This document shows, one piece after another, positions 42,788 through 43,624 of a DNA stretch of 43,624 nt (positions within the stretch are counted from its first letter, which is position 1; each line of letters starts with the position of its first letter). The notes beneath the pieces were generated by a model that was not told the origin of the DNA, made no database searches, and saw only the letters and a program-made list of their open reading frames with translations. Both the position numbers and the translations under genes were made by a program. The DNA comes from JBBIMP01 sp037444305 (GTDB lineage: Bacteria > Acidobacteriota > UBA6911), in contig JBBIMP010000042.1 in assembly GCA_037444305.1 (NCBI GenBank), forward strand, positions 1 through 43,624, in the 5' to 3' direction.

Positions 42788-43483
42788 GATGAGGAGGTCC
42801 TGGGCGATCTGCCCGTCCGCCAATACGTCGTGACCATCCCCAAATTGCTGCGCCTCTGCTTCAAGTACGACCGCAAGCTGCTCGGCCTGTTGAGCCAGTG
42901 CTTTTACGCATCGGTCAAGGAGCTATTCCAGGATGCCGCCCAGGATTGCCGCTCCCTCCCGGGCATGATCGCGTCCCTGCAAAGCTACGGAGATGATCCC
43001 ACCAGGTTTCACCCTCATCTTCACAGTTTGGTCACCGAGGGCCTGGTTTCCGCGGATGGCTCGTTGGTCCCCATCCCTTGCCCCGATCCGGTCCAGATTA
43101 TGGAGCGGTTCCGCCACAAACTCGTCAAGGCGCTCCTGGCGCGGAAAAAGATCTCCCCCCGCCTGGTCGAGGTCATGCGGAATTGGAGGCATCCGGGCTT
43201 CTCCGTCTATCAAGGCGGGCGGATCGATACTGACGACCACGAGGCCCGCCGGCGCCTGGCCCGCTACCTGGTCCATCCGCCGATTGCCCTGGAACGTCTG
43301 CGCTATCGCCCTGAACCCGGCCAAGTCATCTACTATGGCCGCAAACAGCAGCGGTGCGGTGATGCCGGGCCCTCGCCGGCCCGCATCTTCCCCGCGCTAG
43401 ACTTTTTGGCTGCTTTGTGCACGCATGTCCCGGACGCCGGACAGCGCAAGGGTTTCATAATACACACCCTCCTATGTCATTGA
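42788..43483 (+). pseudogene. truncated IS91-family transposase
   Basis: The frame reads VDEEVLGDLPVRQYVVTIPK, LLRLCFKYDRKLLGLLSQCF, PTRFHPHLHSLVTEG, then IALERLRYRPEPGQVIYYGR and LDFLAALCTHVPDAGQR. This is the central catalytic part of an IS91-type (Y2, rolling-circle) transposase, including H-P-H-L-H. The N-terminal zinc-finger region and the true C-terminus are missing; the frame ends in KGFIIHTLLCH. Part of it (42941-43137) is nearly identical to 40295-40491. Confidence 0.8.
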
Positions 43484-43624
43484 TTTTCCAGGGGGAGCCG
43501 CTTTTGGTTTTCTGCACACGGCGCACGGAATTTGCCTTGTCGGAACGTACTCTGCACCTGAGCGCTATAGAGGTCCTTTCGGCGGATAACAGCCTGATAA
43601 CCCAGGTGATCAGCGACAATTACA
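43474..43624 (+). CDS. possible start of a gene running off the window
   Basis: An ATG frame stays open to the end (MSLIFQGEPLLVFCTRRTEF, then ALSERTLHLSAIEVLSADNS). It overlaps the end of the IS91 remnant by 10 bases and has no visible ribosome-binding site. No family recognised. Confidence 0.25.
   Translation, partial: MSLIFQGEPLLVFCTRRTEFALSERTLHLSAIEVLSADNSLITQVISDNY

Overview
The window looks like chromosomal DNA from a member of the Acidobacteriota, probably an uncultured lineage. It is high in G+C and holds gene families typical of that phylum: membrane-anchored helix-turn-helix regulators with an FG-GAP-like sensor part, a VWFA-related surface protein, a GWxTD protein, an Oar-like TonB receptor with a carboxypeptidase-regulatory domain, an S9 peptidase and CstA. 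No rRNA or tRNA gene was recognised, so the phylum call rests on gene content only.

Layout. 1-2.6 kb: small membrane protein, hot-dog thioesterase and fatty acyl-CoA synthetase. 2.6-3.1 kb: RelE/RHH toxin-antitoxin pair. 3.4-4.0 kb: fragments of an MBG-repeat protein and a SLC13-type permease. 3.99-6.7 kb: two tandem membrane HTH/FG-GAP paralogues, one broken by a 7-bp duplication. 6.8-7.6 kb: structured leader, terminator and a UspA gene. 7.7-9.4 kb: cstA. 9.8-10.8 kb: truncated argB and argR. 10.9-15.8 kb: secreted beta-lactamase-like hydrolase, YkvI-like membrane protein and a NatAB-type ABC exporter.

16.0-23.3 kb is the centrepiece: a GntR/UTRA regulator followed by a bacterial microcompartment (BMC) operon of the sugar-phosphate-utilising (SPU) kind. 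It encodes RpiB, DeoC, a BMC-P pentamer, a CoA-acylating aldehyde dehydrogenase, BMC-H, EutJ-like ATPase, BMC-T, a small Cys-Cys protein with an encapsulation-peptide-like tail, and two more BMC-P proteins. The inferred job is to cleave deoxyribose-5-phosphate inside a shell, pass acetaldehyde to the dehydrogenase and yield acetyl-CoA, while glyceraldehyde-3-phosphate leaves. RpiB would handle the ribose-phosphate arm. No phosphotransacylase, alcohol dehydrogenase, kinase or transporter lies in the locus, so CoA and NAD recycling is unexplained.

23.4-38.7 kb: a lipoprotein, a zone of gene fragments, an S9 peptidase, a truncated ECF sigma gene, a TonB receptor, a GWxTD protein, an ECF sigma/anti-sigma/secretin-like operon, VapBC and a VWFA-related protein. 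38.7-43.6 kb is an accessory, decayed zone: MntA with a broken HepT, an IS91 fragment fused in frame to a group II intron maturase end, two low-GC orphan genes and a second IS91 remnant.

A dispersed ~76-bp partly palindromic repeat occurs at least six times. Two copies sit exactly where argR and an AAA ATPase gene are cut off, so this family appears tied to local gene breakage.
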